Source of the DNA: an uncultured Clostridia bacterium
Lineage (GTDB): Bacteria; Bacillota; Clostridia; Christensenellales; Aristaeellaceae
NCBI GenBank assembly: GCA_934632155.1
Contig: CAKTXZ010000005.1
Coordinates: forward strand, 62,001-126,000
Direction: 5' to 3'
DNA: 64,000 nt
In this document: one piece after another, positions 52,986-60,936 of the stretch
Numbering within the stretch: position 1 is the stretch's first letter
Layout: each line of letters starts with the position of its first letter
The notes under the pieces: model-generated
Told to the model about the DNA's origin: nothing
Seen by the model: the letters and a program-made list of their open reading frames with translations, nothing else
The model's database searches: none
Made by a program: the position numbers and the translations under genes

Positions 52986-55484
52986 ATGGCCATTAAAATT
53001 GCGCTGGCCGGCAACCCGAACTGCGGCAAAACCACGCTATTCAACGCGCTGACCGGCTCGAACCAATTCGTGGGCAACTGGCCCGGCGTTACCGTGGAAA
53101 AAAAGGAGGGCCGCCTCAGGAAGCATAACGACGTTATCATCATGGACCTGCCCGGCATCTACTCCCTGTCCCCCTATACGCTGGAGGAGGTCGTTTCCCG
53201 TAATTACCTGATTAACGATCGCCCCGACGCGATTCTCAACCTGATCGACGGCACCAATCTGGAGCGCAACCTGTACCTGACCACGCAGCTGACCGAGGTC
53301 GGCATTCCGGTGGTCGTGGCCGTCAACATGATGGACGTGGTGCGCAAGAACGGCGATAAAATCAATATTGCCGAGCTTTCCCGTCAGCTTGGATGCAAGG
53401 TCATGGAGATTTCCGCCCTCAAGGGCGAAGGCGTGATGGAGGCTGCGGAGGCGGCCGTCGCCGCGGCGCGCGCGAGCGTCAAGTCCGTGCCGATGCACAC
53501 CTTCTCCGGCCCGGTCGAGCATGCGATCGCCCATATCGAGGAGGCGGCGGTGCACAGCCTGCCGGAGGTACAGCAGCGCTGGTACGCCATTAAGATTTTC
53601 GAGCGCGACAGCAAGGTGCTCGAGCAGCTGAAGATTCCTGCCAACGCTATGCAGCATATCGAAAGCGATATTCAGGCGGCGGAGCATGAGCTGGACGACG
53701 ACGCGGAAGCGATTATTACCAACGAGCGCTACGTCTACATCGCGCAGGTCATCAAGGCGTGCTACAAGAAAAAGAACAGCGGCAAGCTTTCCGCCTCCGA
53801 TAAGATCGACCGGGTGGTGACCAACCGCTGGCTGGGTCTGCCGATCTTTGTGGCGGTCATGTTCCTTGTTTATTACATTTCGATGGTAACGGTGGGCAGC
53901 ATGGCGACGGACTGGGCCAACGACGGCGTGTTCGGCGACGGCTGGCATCTGTTTGGCATCGGTACGAAGCAATATGAAGAGGTAAACGACAAATACACGG
54001 CGGCCACGCAGGCGGTTCAGGCCTTTACGGGCACGGAAATTGACGCCGAAGCGGACGATTTTGACGCCGACGCGACGCTTACAGCGCTGCAGGCGTATGA
54101 AAAGACCGCTGATACCGCGACCATTGAGGTCGAGGACGAGGAAACGCTGGCGCAGAACGAAATGACCGCCTATTACGACGCTATTCCGGCCGACGCCGAC
54201 AAAAAAGCGACGGTGGGCATGACATATGTCGACGCGGTGAAGTATCTGGCCGACAACGGCTTTGACGCGCCCGACCCCGCGTCGTACGGCGTATGGGTGC
54301 CCGGCGTGCCGGTGCTGGTGGAGCAGGGCTTGGATGCGATTGGCTGCGCGGACTGGCTCAAGGGCCTGATTCTGGACGGTATCGTGGCGGGCGTCGGCGC
54401 GGTGCTGGGCTTTGTGCCGCAGATGCTGGTGCTGTTCCTGCTGCTGGCGATTCTGGAGGATTGCGGCTATATGGCGCGTATCGCCTTCGTGCTGGATCGC
54501 GTGTTCCGCAAGTTCGGCCTTTCCGGTAAGTCCTTCATTCCGATTCTGATCGGCACCGGCTGCGGCGTGCCCGGCATCATGGCGTCCCGTACCATTGAAA
54601 ACGAGCGCGACCGTCGTATGACGATCATGACGACCACCTTCATTCCCTGCGGCGCGAAGATGCCCTTTATCGCGATGATTGCGGGCGCGCTGTTCGGCGG
54701 TTCGCCGTGGATTTCCACATCGGCGTATTTCCTCGGTCTGGCGGCGATCATCATCAGCGGCATCATGCTGAAGAAGTCCAAGATGTTTGCCGGCGATCCC
54801 GCGCCCTTCGTTATGGAGCTGCCCGCCTATCACTGGCCGACGCCCGGCAACGTGCTGCGCGGCATGTGGGAGCGCGGCTGGAGCTTCATCAAGAAGGCCG
54901 GCACGATCATTCTGCTCTCGACAATCTTCGTTTGGTTTACCACCTACTTTGGCGTAGTGGACGGCGCGTTCCGGATGCTGGCGAAGGATGAGATCGACCA
55001 TTCCATTCTGGCTGCAATCGGCGGCGCGATCGCGTGGATCTTCAAGCCGTTGGGCTGGGGCGACTGGCAGGCGGCCGTGGCCTCCATTACCGGCTTGGTT
55101 GCGAAGGAGAACATCGTCGGCACGCTGGGCATCCTCTATGGCGGCGGCGACGGCACGGTCTATCAGAATCTGGCGAATGCGTTCTCGGGGCTGGCGGGCT
55201 ATTCCTTCCTGACGTTTAACCTGCTGTGCGCGCCTTGCTTCGCGGCAATGGGCGCCATCAAGCGGGAAATGAACAGCCCCAAGTGGACATGGTTCGCAAT
55301 TGCCTATCAGTGTGGCTTCGCCTATGTTATCGCATTGATTATCTATCAAATCGGCATGCTGCTGCATGGCAGCTTCGGCGTGGCGACGGTGGTGGCCGTT
55401 GCGTTGGCCGTAGCGATTGTCTATCTGCTGGTTCGCCGGAATCCTTACGATAACAACAGGCTGACGCAGAAAGCGAGCGCTTAA
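52986..55484 (+). CDS. feoB: Ferrous iron transporter FeoB with a periplasmic insert
   Basis: 832 residues, longer than the usual 650-780. G-domain motifs: GNPNCGKTTLFN (G1), NWPGVT (G2), DLPGIY (G3), NMMD (G4) and SALKG (G5). A helical GDI region follows to about residue 270. The transmembrane part starts at WLGLPIFVAVMFLVYY (about 282) and includes the conserved gate motifs GTGCGVPGIMASR, FIPCGAKMPF and LCAPCFAAMG with their cysteines. The extra length is an acidic, extracytoplasmic insert of about 110-130 residues (roughly 310-435, with FDADATLTALQAYEKTADTA) between the first helix and the rest. GAAGGAGG precedes the ATG. Confidence 0.97.
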   Translation: MAIKIALAGNPNCGKTTLFNALTGSNQFVGNWPGVTVEKKEGRLRKHNDVIIMDLPGIYSLSPYTLEEVVSRNYLINDRPDAILNLIDGTNLERNLYLTTQLTEVGIPVVVAVNMMDVVRKNGDKINIAELSRQLGCKVMEISALKGEGVMEAAEAAVAAARASVKSVPMHTFSGPVEHAIAHIEEAAVHSLPEVQQRWYAIKIFERDSKVLEQLKIPANAMQHIESDIQAAEHELDDDAEAIITNERYVYIAQVIKACYKKKNSGKLSASDKIDRVVTNRWLGLPIFVAVMFLVYYISMVTVGSMATDWANDGVFGDGWHLFGIGTKQYEEVNDKYTAATQAVQAFTGTEIDAEADDFDADATLTALQAYEKTADTATIEVEDEETLAQNEMTAYYDAIPADADKKATVGMTYVDAVKYLADNGFDAPDPASYGVWVPGVPVLVEQGLDAIGCADWLKGLILDGIVAGVGAVLGFVPQMLVLFLLLAILEDCGYMARIAFVLDRVFRKFGLSGKSFIPILIGTGCGVPGIMASRTIENERDRRMTIMTTTFIPCGAKMPFIAMIAGALFGGSPWISTSAYFLGLAAIIISGIMLKKSKMFAGDPAPFVMELPAYHWPTPGNVLRGMWERGWSFIKKAGTIILLSTIFVWFTTYFGVVDGAFRMLAKDEIDHSILAAIGGAIAWIFKPLGWGDWQAAVASITGLVAKENIVGTLGILYGGGDGTVYQNLANAFSGLAGYSFLTFNLLCAPCFAAMGAIKREMNSPKWTWFAIAYQCGFAYVIALIIYQIGMLLHGSFGVATVVAVALAVAIVYLLVRRNPYDNNRLTQKASA

Positions 55485-55485
55485 T

Positions 55486-55629
55486 ATGAGTATTGGTACA
55501 ATTGTTGTTGCTTCCATTCTGCTTCTCATTGTCGGCGCGATTGTGTACGCCATGATCCGGGCAAAGAAACGCGGAAAGCCGATTAATTCCTGTGGCGGCG
55601 ATTGCGCGCATTGCCGCGGATGCCATTGA
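55486..55629 (+). CDS. FeoB-associated Cys-rich membrane protein
   Basis: A 47-residue protein starting one base after the feoB stop. One transmembrane helix (about 4-24, GTIVVASILLLIVGAIVYAM), a basic stretch (RAKKRGK), and a C-terminal CGGDCAHCRGCH with four cysteines and two histidines. This is the architecture of the family found behind feoB in many anaerobes, thought to accept or hand over Fe(II) at the membrane. No Shine-Dalgarno beyond the end of feoB (AAAGCGAGCGC), so translation probably depends on coupling to feoB. Confidence 0.9.
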   Translation: MSIGTIVVASILLLIVGAIVYAMIRAKKRGKPINSCGGDCAHCRGCH

Positions 55630-55646
55630 GAAAAAGCTTCCAAAGG

Positions 55647-55723
55647 GGCTGTGAAAGAACCAAACGTTCATTCGCAGCCCCATTGCATCCCGCTGGCTTG
55701 ACCGCGACTTTTTTGACAGTCTG
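55647..55723 (+). repeat. Intergenic hairpin repeat, copy R2 / feo terminator
   Basis: GGGGCTGTGAA (55657-55667) pairs with TTCGCAGCCCC at about 55671-55683, followed by ATTGCATCCCGC...CGACTTTTTTGACAGTCTG. Same unit as R3 (minus, 52039) and, in its last part, as R1 and R4. Its position directly behind the feo operon, with a T6 run, suggests transcript termination. Confidence 0.6.
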
Positions 55724-56236
55724 AAACGTAAGACGCTCTTGCGCCTGGAGCGTCGTTTTCCTGCAGGCCGGAGCGCCGGTTTTGGATGCGGCTGAGGGCG
55801 AAGCCGCCTTTAGGCCGCCTGAAGCCTGCGCCCCGTCCCGGAAGGATGCGGGGCGGTCCGGAAAGCGATGGCGGAAGCGGTCGTGCGCATTGATCGAGCC
55901 GCGCAGCCCGCAATCGCCGCGCAGGGCGCCGCCGTCTCCTGCGCTCCTTTGATTTCGGGGCTTTCTTCCGCGCTCATCCGCTGTCGGCGGCGGGATACGT
56001 CCCTCGAGCCGGGCGGCATGGCCGCTTTTGCCAATGCGTGATTTGGCCATGGCGGGCGGAACAGGCGAAGCCCGCCGGTTTTGCGGATGGAAACACGCCG
56101 TGCGTCCGCGCCCCTTCCGCCTTGACGCTTCATGCCGCCGACCCTTTCGCCGCCGTACGCGCCTGTGCGCCGTACGGCGTTTGAAGTTGAAGGTTCAAAT
56201 TTTATATATTACAAAAAGGAAACAGAATTGTAACCG
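55724..56236. other. Intergenic region, no gene recognised
   Basis: About 500 bases. GC-rich to about 56170, then abruptly AT-rich. It contains short stems (for example CGTACGGCG near 56153-56180) but no frame with ribosome binding site, known motif or plausible length. Possibly a degenerated gene or spacer; nothing supports a call. Confidence 0.5.
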
Positions 56237-56252
56237 TTTTTTTTTTTTTTTT
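56237..56252 (+). repeat. T16 homopolymer tract
   Basis: Sixteen consecutive T in a genome of about 60% G+C, about 35 bases upstream of the -10 element of the Cys-rich protein gene. Such tracts are prone to slippage; here it is upstream of the promoter core. Confidence 0.9.
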
Positions 56253-56284
56253 GATGTAGATTTGACCGAAGCGTAACGTCGGCA

Positions 56285-56293
56285 TGATACAAT
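56285..56293 (+). promoter_or_regulatory. Extended -10 promoter for the Cys-rich protein
   Basis: TGA then TACAAT (56288-56293). The only -35-like box, TTGACC at 56262-56267, is 20 bases away, which is too far for usual use. Confidence 0.45.
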
Positions 56294-56334
56294 AAACAAA
56301 AACATGGAAAAGCAGGAAAAGGAGTGCAGAAAAA

Positions 56335-58251
56335 GTGAGAAAATGGAAAATGTTTGCCGCCGTTTGCCTGACGGCGCTGACGCTGGCCGTAACCCTTCCC
56401 GCGCTGGCGCATGAGCCGGGACGCCATACGGGCACTTCGCCGATACAATACTCGGCGACGGAGCATTGGTTCATCTGCGATGAATGCGGGGAAACGTGGG
56501 CAAGAGAGAAGCATATGCCAGCGTGCAACAGCAAATTGTGCTTGATGTGCGATTACCCGTGCGAGGGAACAAGCGGGGTGACCCATGTCGGCGAGACTAC
56601 GTGGATCTGTGGCAGCAACGAGCACTGGAAGGTATGCGATGCATGCTGGGCTGAGCTCGGAGATCGCGGCGAACATAGGATGGCATGGGAATATAGTGAG
56701 CTAATGCACTGGAGGGTATGCATAGACTGCGGAGGCGAAGGGATACTCAGTGATTTTGAAGATCATGTCGTAAATTGCGCAACCGGGTTGTGTACGATTT
56801 GCGGACAGCCGGGAAAGATAACGGCGCATTCCGGCGAGGATAGCTTGGCATGGGATGAGTATTGCCACTGGATGCAATGCAGTAAATGCGGTGAGGAGAC
56901 CGGAGAGCGCAGCGCGCATACAAATATATGGAACTATACTGAGGAAACTCACTGGACGGTATGCAGCGTATGCGGAGGGTATACCGGTAATTCTGACTGG
57001 CATAGCATAGACTGCGCAACCGGGCTGTGTCGGACTTGCGGACAGCCGGGTGCAAGCGAATTTTCTCACAATTTCAGCGAAGATTGGAGCCACGATGCCG
57101 ACGAGCATTGGTGGACTTGCGGCCGCTGCGGCATAAGGATAAATGTCGAGCCGCACTATGCCAGCTGCAAAACTGGCACTCGTTGCGAGACATGTGGGTA
57201 TCCGGTTGTAGACGTCATTTCGCACGGCGAGGAGGAATGGCATTGGACGGAAACAGAATGCTGGTCAATTTGCAAGGATTGCAAACAAGAAATTTCTCGG
57301 CATGAGCATATAATCTGGTGCACATCACCGGGCCGCTGTACGTTCTGCGAACAAAAAGTAAACGGAATCTTCCTGCATAGCGGCTGTGATGAAAAGCCGG
57401 CCGGGATAACCGAGAGCGAGCATTGGTACTTCTGCCGGGATTGTAATCAGGAAGCTTGGCGAGCAAAGCACACCTACGAAAACGGCGCTTGTTTTTGCGG
57501 CTACAAGCAGCCGACGGCTACCCAGAAGCCAACAGCAGCGCCGAAGCCGACGACCGCGCCGAAGCCGACGGCCACCCAAAAGCCAACAGCAGCGCCGAAG
57601 CCGACTGCCGCGCCAAAGCCGACGACCGCGCCGAAGCCGACGGCCGTCCCCAAAGCTGAACAGTATGCTGCGGATGCGAAATGCATCGATAACGGCGACG
57701 GCACGCACGACGTAGTGCTGGCGAACGGCGACCGGCAGACGAAGCGCTGCGAATGGCTCGAAGCCGCGCTTCGCGGGCGCGCGTGCGAGGTGTGCGGCGT
57801 ATGCGGCGCGACGCGGCTGCAGATCGGCACGGCGGGCGGGCGACAGACGGATGTTCCGGCGGCGCTGCAGGAGGCGATCATCCTTGCGCTGACCAACCGA
57901 ATGGACGAAACGCGACTGACCGAGGCGACGGCGAAGCCTGCCGCACGGGCGCAAACGCCGGAGGGCGCGCAGCTGATCGTGCGCGAACGGAAAACGCTCG
58001 TCGGCGGAAGCGGCGAAACGGTGAAGGTATATGTCGTCAGCTATGCCGGCGACGGCGAAATGGCGCGGCACAGCGGCATGCTCATGCTGCGCCTGCCCTG
58101 CCAGATGAACGGCGACGTGCTGGAGGGCTATCGGCTGATGCGCCTGACCGCGGACGGCGATATGATCGAGCTGTCCTTTATGACGGGCGACGGCAGCCTG
58201 ATCTTTACCACCGAGGAATTGGGCGTCTTCGCGCTGATTCCTATGCCGTAA
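56335..58251 (+). CDS. Secreted Cys/His-repeat protein, function unknown
   Basis: 638 residues. A signal peptide (about 1-25, cut near LALA-HE) precedes eight modules with (E/T/M/C)HW or CW, two residues, CxxC, 8-10 residues and a late His, at about 43-60, 96-114, 124-143, 177-195, 205-223, 257-274, 307-325 and 362-379. Most are followed by a second C-x5-CxxC unit. A Pro-Thr-Lys linker (393-440) leads to a C-terminal domain of about 195 residues whose end (SLIFTTEELGVFALIPM) resembles the last domain of many Firmicute surface proteins. The start is GTG with AAAGGAG upstream. The modules resemble the 'HW-x2-CxxC' zinc-ribbon-like repeats of secreted Firmicute proteins. They may bind zinc or form disulfides. 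The repeat part uses codons (ATA, AGA, AGG, AGT) that are rare nearby. Confidence 0.75.
   Translation: MRKWKMFAAVCLTALTLAVTLPALAHEPGRHTGTSPIQYSATEHWFICDECGETWAREKHMPACNSKLCLMCDYPCEGTSGVTHVGETTWICGSNEHWKVCDACWAELGDRGEHRMAWEYSELMHWRVCIDCGGEGILSDFEDHVVNCATGLCTICGQPGKITAHSGEDSLAWDEYCHWMQCSKCGEETGERSAHTNIWNYTEETHWTVCSVCGGYTGNSDWHSIDCATGLCRTCGQPGASEFSHNFSEDWSHDADEHWWTCGRCGIRINVEPHYASCKTGTRCETCGYPVVDVISHGEEEWHWTETECWSICKDCKQEISRHEHIIWCTSPGRCTFCEQKVNGIFLHSGCDEKPAGITESEHWYFCRDCNQEAWRAKHTYENGACFCGYKQPTATQKPTAAPKPTTAPKPTATQKPTAAPKPTAAPKPTTAPKPTAVPKAEQYAADAKCIDNGDGTHDVVLANGDRQTKRCEWLEAALRGRACEVCGVCGATRLQIGTAGGRQTDVPAALQEAIILALTNRMDETRLTEATAKPAARAQTPEGAQLIVRERKTLVGGSGETVKVYVVSYAGDGEMARHSGMLMLRLPCQMNGDVLEGYRLMRLTADGDMIELSFMTGDGSLIFTTEELGVFALIPMP
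57511..57654 (+). repeat. Tandem Pro-Thr-rich linker repeat
   Basis: Short in-frame repeats encoding PTAAPK, PTTAPK and PTATQK units, about eight copies of 18 bases (residues 393-440), separating the Cys-rich region from the C-terminal domain. The copy number is likely to vary between strains. Confidence 0.8.
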
Positions 58252-58352
58252 CGGGAGCGCAGGAACGTTTCGAGGGGAACGCGTACCGTAACGGGCATAC
58301 GGGGGCTTTTCGAAAGGAGCACGCGCCGTGACGGGAAGATAGAAACCTTTCC

Positions 58353-58400
58353 AGGGGGAAGCACGCTTGGCGGCGACCAGGGGCTTTCCCCCCTTTTTTA
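58353..58400 (+). terminator. Terminator after the Cys-rich protein gene
   Basis: GGGGGAAGC and GCTTTCCCCC arms around a 20-base loop, followed by TTTTTT. Again the GGGGGAA stem start, here with a proper T-run. Confidence 0.75.
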
Positions 58401-58439
58401 AGGAAAGAAGGGGCGTTTTATATCGGTTTACTGGCGCTT

Positions 58440-58960
58440 GTGACGCTGATAATCGCCGCGCCTGCGCGGGTGGAGGGCGCGTTGAAGGCTTCCCATAGCC
58501 AATATTTTACGGCATATGCGGCTGCGGCTTGCCCAGATGTGGCGATTGTCGTGCGGCGCGGGCAGCCAGAACGGCAATATCGCCATGCGCTATTACACAA
58601 TAATATCAGCCGGTATCAGCGTCAGGACGGGCGCGTTATTTATCAGCTGAATCAGAAGGGCTTGAACGCGCCGGTGAAGGCGGCGGGGCAATTCGCGCGG
58701 GAGAGCTGCTGGAAAATTATCTTTCCCATGACCGGCCTGATGATGATAATCCGTATGATTGTTACAATTATCGATTCCTTCACGGCATCCACCAAGCAGA
58801 CGATTTCAAGGATGGAGGACACGGCCTTTGGCAACAGCCTGAATTTCGGCCCTTCCTCCGCAATGAGCTGGATTGATTCGATCATGATCCTGCTGCCGGG
58901 CGTTGTTACGCTGATGATGCGAAGGGTGGCGCGCAGCTGTGAGGGCTGGGCCGAAGGGCT
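58440..58960 (+). pseudogene. Remnant of ABC sugar permease 1 (5' part lost)
   Basis: From about 58700 the frame encodes ESCWKIIFPMTG, TIIDSFTAS, DTAFGNSLNFGPSSAMSWID and a last helix, matching the C-terminal third of UgpA/LacF-type sugar permeases (the loop after the EAA motif, the final two helices and SAMSW). The EAA loop before it is degenerate. The upstream 260 bases (to 58440) are open but encode nothing I recognise, and no start with a ribosome binding site is seen. A truncated permease gene is the best reading. Confidence 0.6.
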
Positions 58961-59560
58961 TGAGCAAGCCCGCCGTCAGGCGCAAGAACGGCGGCTCCAT
59001 ATGGAACGTCGTTCGCTGGCTGATGATGGTCGGCATTTGTTATGTCATTCTGTATCCGCCGCTTATCAAGCTGTCCGTGGCGCTGATGTCGCCGGGACGT
59101 CAGGCCACGAAGAACGGCCTGTTTATCTGCGTTCTGCGCCAGCTCCCCGCCCACCTGCCGGTTGAGATGGAGGAGGCCGCCTTTGTGGCCGGCGCGGGCG
59201 TGGACAGAACCTCTTGGGGCGTTATGACGCCCAACGCCGTTCCTGTGCTTGTGACCGCCGGCGTGCCGAGCTTTGTCGGTACATGGAACGATCTGTATAC
59301 CGCGTCGACCCACATGTCCGGCATGCCGCTCTTTTCCACGCTGCTTAACACGCTTTCCTTTTCCATTTCCCCTTCGGCGGGCGGCATGCCGGCGATCGAT
59401 ACGATCCGGCTGTCCATGCTGACGAACGCGGGCGCGCTGCTGATTACCGCGCAGCTGCTGGCGCTGTTCCTATTGGCACAGCGGTTCTTTGCGCAGGGCG
59501 TTGAGCGCGCGGGGCGCACGGGCATGTCCCGGAGCCTTACCGAGGCTTTTTTGACAGACA
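58939..59560 (+). pseudogene. ABC sugar permease 2 with internal deletion
   Basis: The frame starts with a permease N-terminus (KNGGSIWNVVRWLMMVGICY, then LYPPLIKLSVALMSP) and then jumps directly to ATKNGLFICVLRQ, VEMEEAAFVAGAGVDRTSWG (EAA loop) and VPSFVGTWNDLYTAS, which are the middle and end of such permeases. The roughly 120-140 residues that normally lie between (helices 2-4) are missing; the junction is near 59096. The normal stop after QRFFAQGVERAG is also lost, and the frame runs on through a repeat into the next gene. A functional channel is very unlikely. Confidence 0.7.
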
Positions 59561-59561
59561 G
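59521..59561 (+). repeat. Repeat copy R4 / terminator
   Basis: Sequence CCCGGAGCCTTACCGAGGCTTTTTTGACAG resembles R1 (31825-31858) at most positions. AGCCT/AGGCT arms followed by TTTTTT make it a short intrinsic terminator for the permease remnant. Confidence 0.55.
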
Positions 59562-59562
59562 A

Positions 59563-59578
59563 TGCAACATTTGTTGCA
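59563..59578 (+). promoter_or_regulatory. Perfect palindrome TGCAACA-TT-TGTTGCA
   Basis: A 7-base inverted repeat with 2-base centre, 21 bases before a promoter -35. Its half-site TGCAACA is the same as in the two direct repeats at melA (13328, 13349). Probably an operator for an AraC or other regulator. Confidence 0.55.
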
Positions 59579-59598
59579 TTTTGCACACGAATTTTGCA

Positions 59599-59628
59599 TT
59601 GATGAAACGGTTGAATATCGGTTACAAT
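59599..59628 (+). promoter_or_regulatory. Promoter before the binding-protein remnant
   Basis: TTGATG at 59599-59604, 18-base spacer, TACAAT at 59623-59628. The downstream gene is broken, but the promoter may still drive the AraC, GH28-like and GH36 genes. Confidence 0.5.
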
Positions 59629-59679
59629 CTATATGACCGAGCGGCGCAACGACAAACGACATGGCAGGAGGGAAGCGTC

Positions 59680-60933
59680 ATAAAGAAAACTCTTTTGGCG
59701 ATTGTCGGACTCATGCCGGCCTATTGGCTTGATATGACGCCCACTGAAAAAAGCAGGACATATGCTGAGGAAATGGCGCTGATTGACGAAATCAATCAAA
59801 AATACAACTGCAATTTGACCTTTGCCAGCACCGGCGACTGGCATTCCCATATGTCTGTGGTGAATACATCGCTGGTTAACGGTGAGAAGATTGCGGACGT
59901 GTTCTGGGCGGGCCTTTGGCACGGCGGCGCCCAAGCGGGCGGACAAAGGGCTGATTGTTCCGCTGGACGACTATTTTGATTTTGATGATGAGACATGGAA
60001 CCAAAGCTGCGATGACGAATGGCGCTATCAGGGGAAGCATTACTGCATTACCAGTTGGGACGACGCAGTCGGCCATGTGATTTTGTTCAATAAGCGTATC
60101 TGCGCCGAGAACGGAATTACCGACGAATACCTCTACGACCCTCAGCGCAATGGGGAATGGACGTGGGATAAGCTGCGCGAGATGGCGGTTAAGTGCACAA
60201 AGGATACTGACAATGACGGCGCGATCGACGTGTACGGCTATGGCTCCTACGGCGCTTGCCCGACCTGCCCCGAGCCGTACCTGTACGCGAACGGCGCCGC
60301 GCCTGTTGTACGGGACGAAAACTTCCATTATCAGTACAATTTGGATGATCCCAAGGCGATCGAGGCGATTCAATTCTGCTATGATCTGTACTGGACGGAT
60401 CAGGTTTGCTACATGGGCTCGAGCGACTGGGACTCGTGGGAGGGGCTGTGGCGCATGGGCAAGACAGCGCTCTATGAGGTGGCCTCGTGGAACATGGCAG
60501 ATTATTTTGAGGATTTGGAGGACGACGAGATCGGCATTCTGCTGATTCCTAAGGGTCCCAGCGCGGACGGCTATGTGAACGCGCAGTCCATGCCTCGGGC
60601 ATGTGTATGCAGCCTATGGCGGAGGATAAGGAGGCCGTGGCCGCCATCGTGACCGATTGGTTCCGGGATTATGAATGGCGCCAGCCCAATAAGGCGGCGG
60701 ATCAGTGGGAAAACTATGTGTTCGACGACGAATCGCTGGAAACCATCGAGATGATGACGGGCAGAAGCGTCTCGCTGCTGGGCGAGGTATCCACCTGTTT
60801 CCGCGATAATGTGCTGTGGAACGATTAGGGCATCAAGCAGGGAATTTCCCCGCGCACTTATGTTGAAACCATGAAGGATGCATGTCAGAATTCCTTTGAC
60901 GAGCTTTGGAACGAAGCGACGGCGGGCGAGTAA
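59680..60933 (+). pseudogene. Broken sugar-binding protein of an ABC importer
   Basis: Four lesions. (1) The start codon position after AGGAGGGAAGCGTC is ATA. (2) A frameshift near 59930 moves from the first frame (VNGEKIADVFWAGLWHGG) to the second (RADKGLIVPLDDYFDFDD). (3) A second shift near 60595 goes back to the first frame at MCMQPMAEDKEAVAAIVTDW. (4) A TAG at 60826-60828 interrupts VLWND/GIKQGISP before the natural TAA at 60933. The pieces together make one family 1 binding protein of about 415 residues with TDNDGAIDVYGYGSYG and YDLYWTDQVCYMGS. The start and lesion set cannot be sequencing error alone, though each shift should be confirmed. Confidence 0.8.
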
Positions 60934-60936
60934 CCG

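Noticed and set aside
53037..55643. Long minus-strand open frame opposite feoB
   Set aside because: Antisense shadow caused by GC-biased third codon positions; no ribosome binding site or known motif.
55724..56236. Degraded gene or small RNA in the gap after feo
   Set aside because: No frame, motif or conserved RNA feature could be identified; reported only as an unassigned spacer.
57511..57654. Regular short repeats that could be read as a CRISPR-like array
   Set aside because: They are in frame, 18-base units without spacers, and encode a Pro-Thr-Lys linker.
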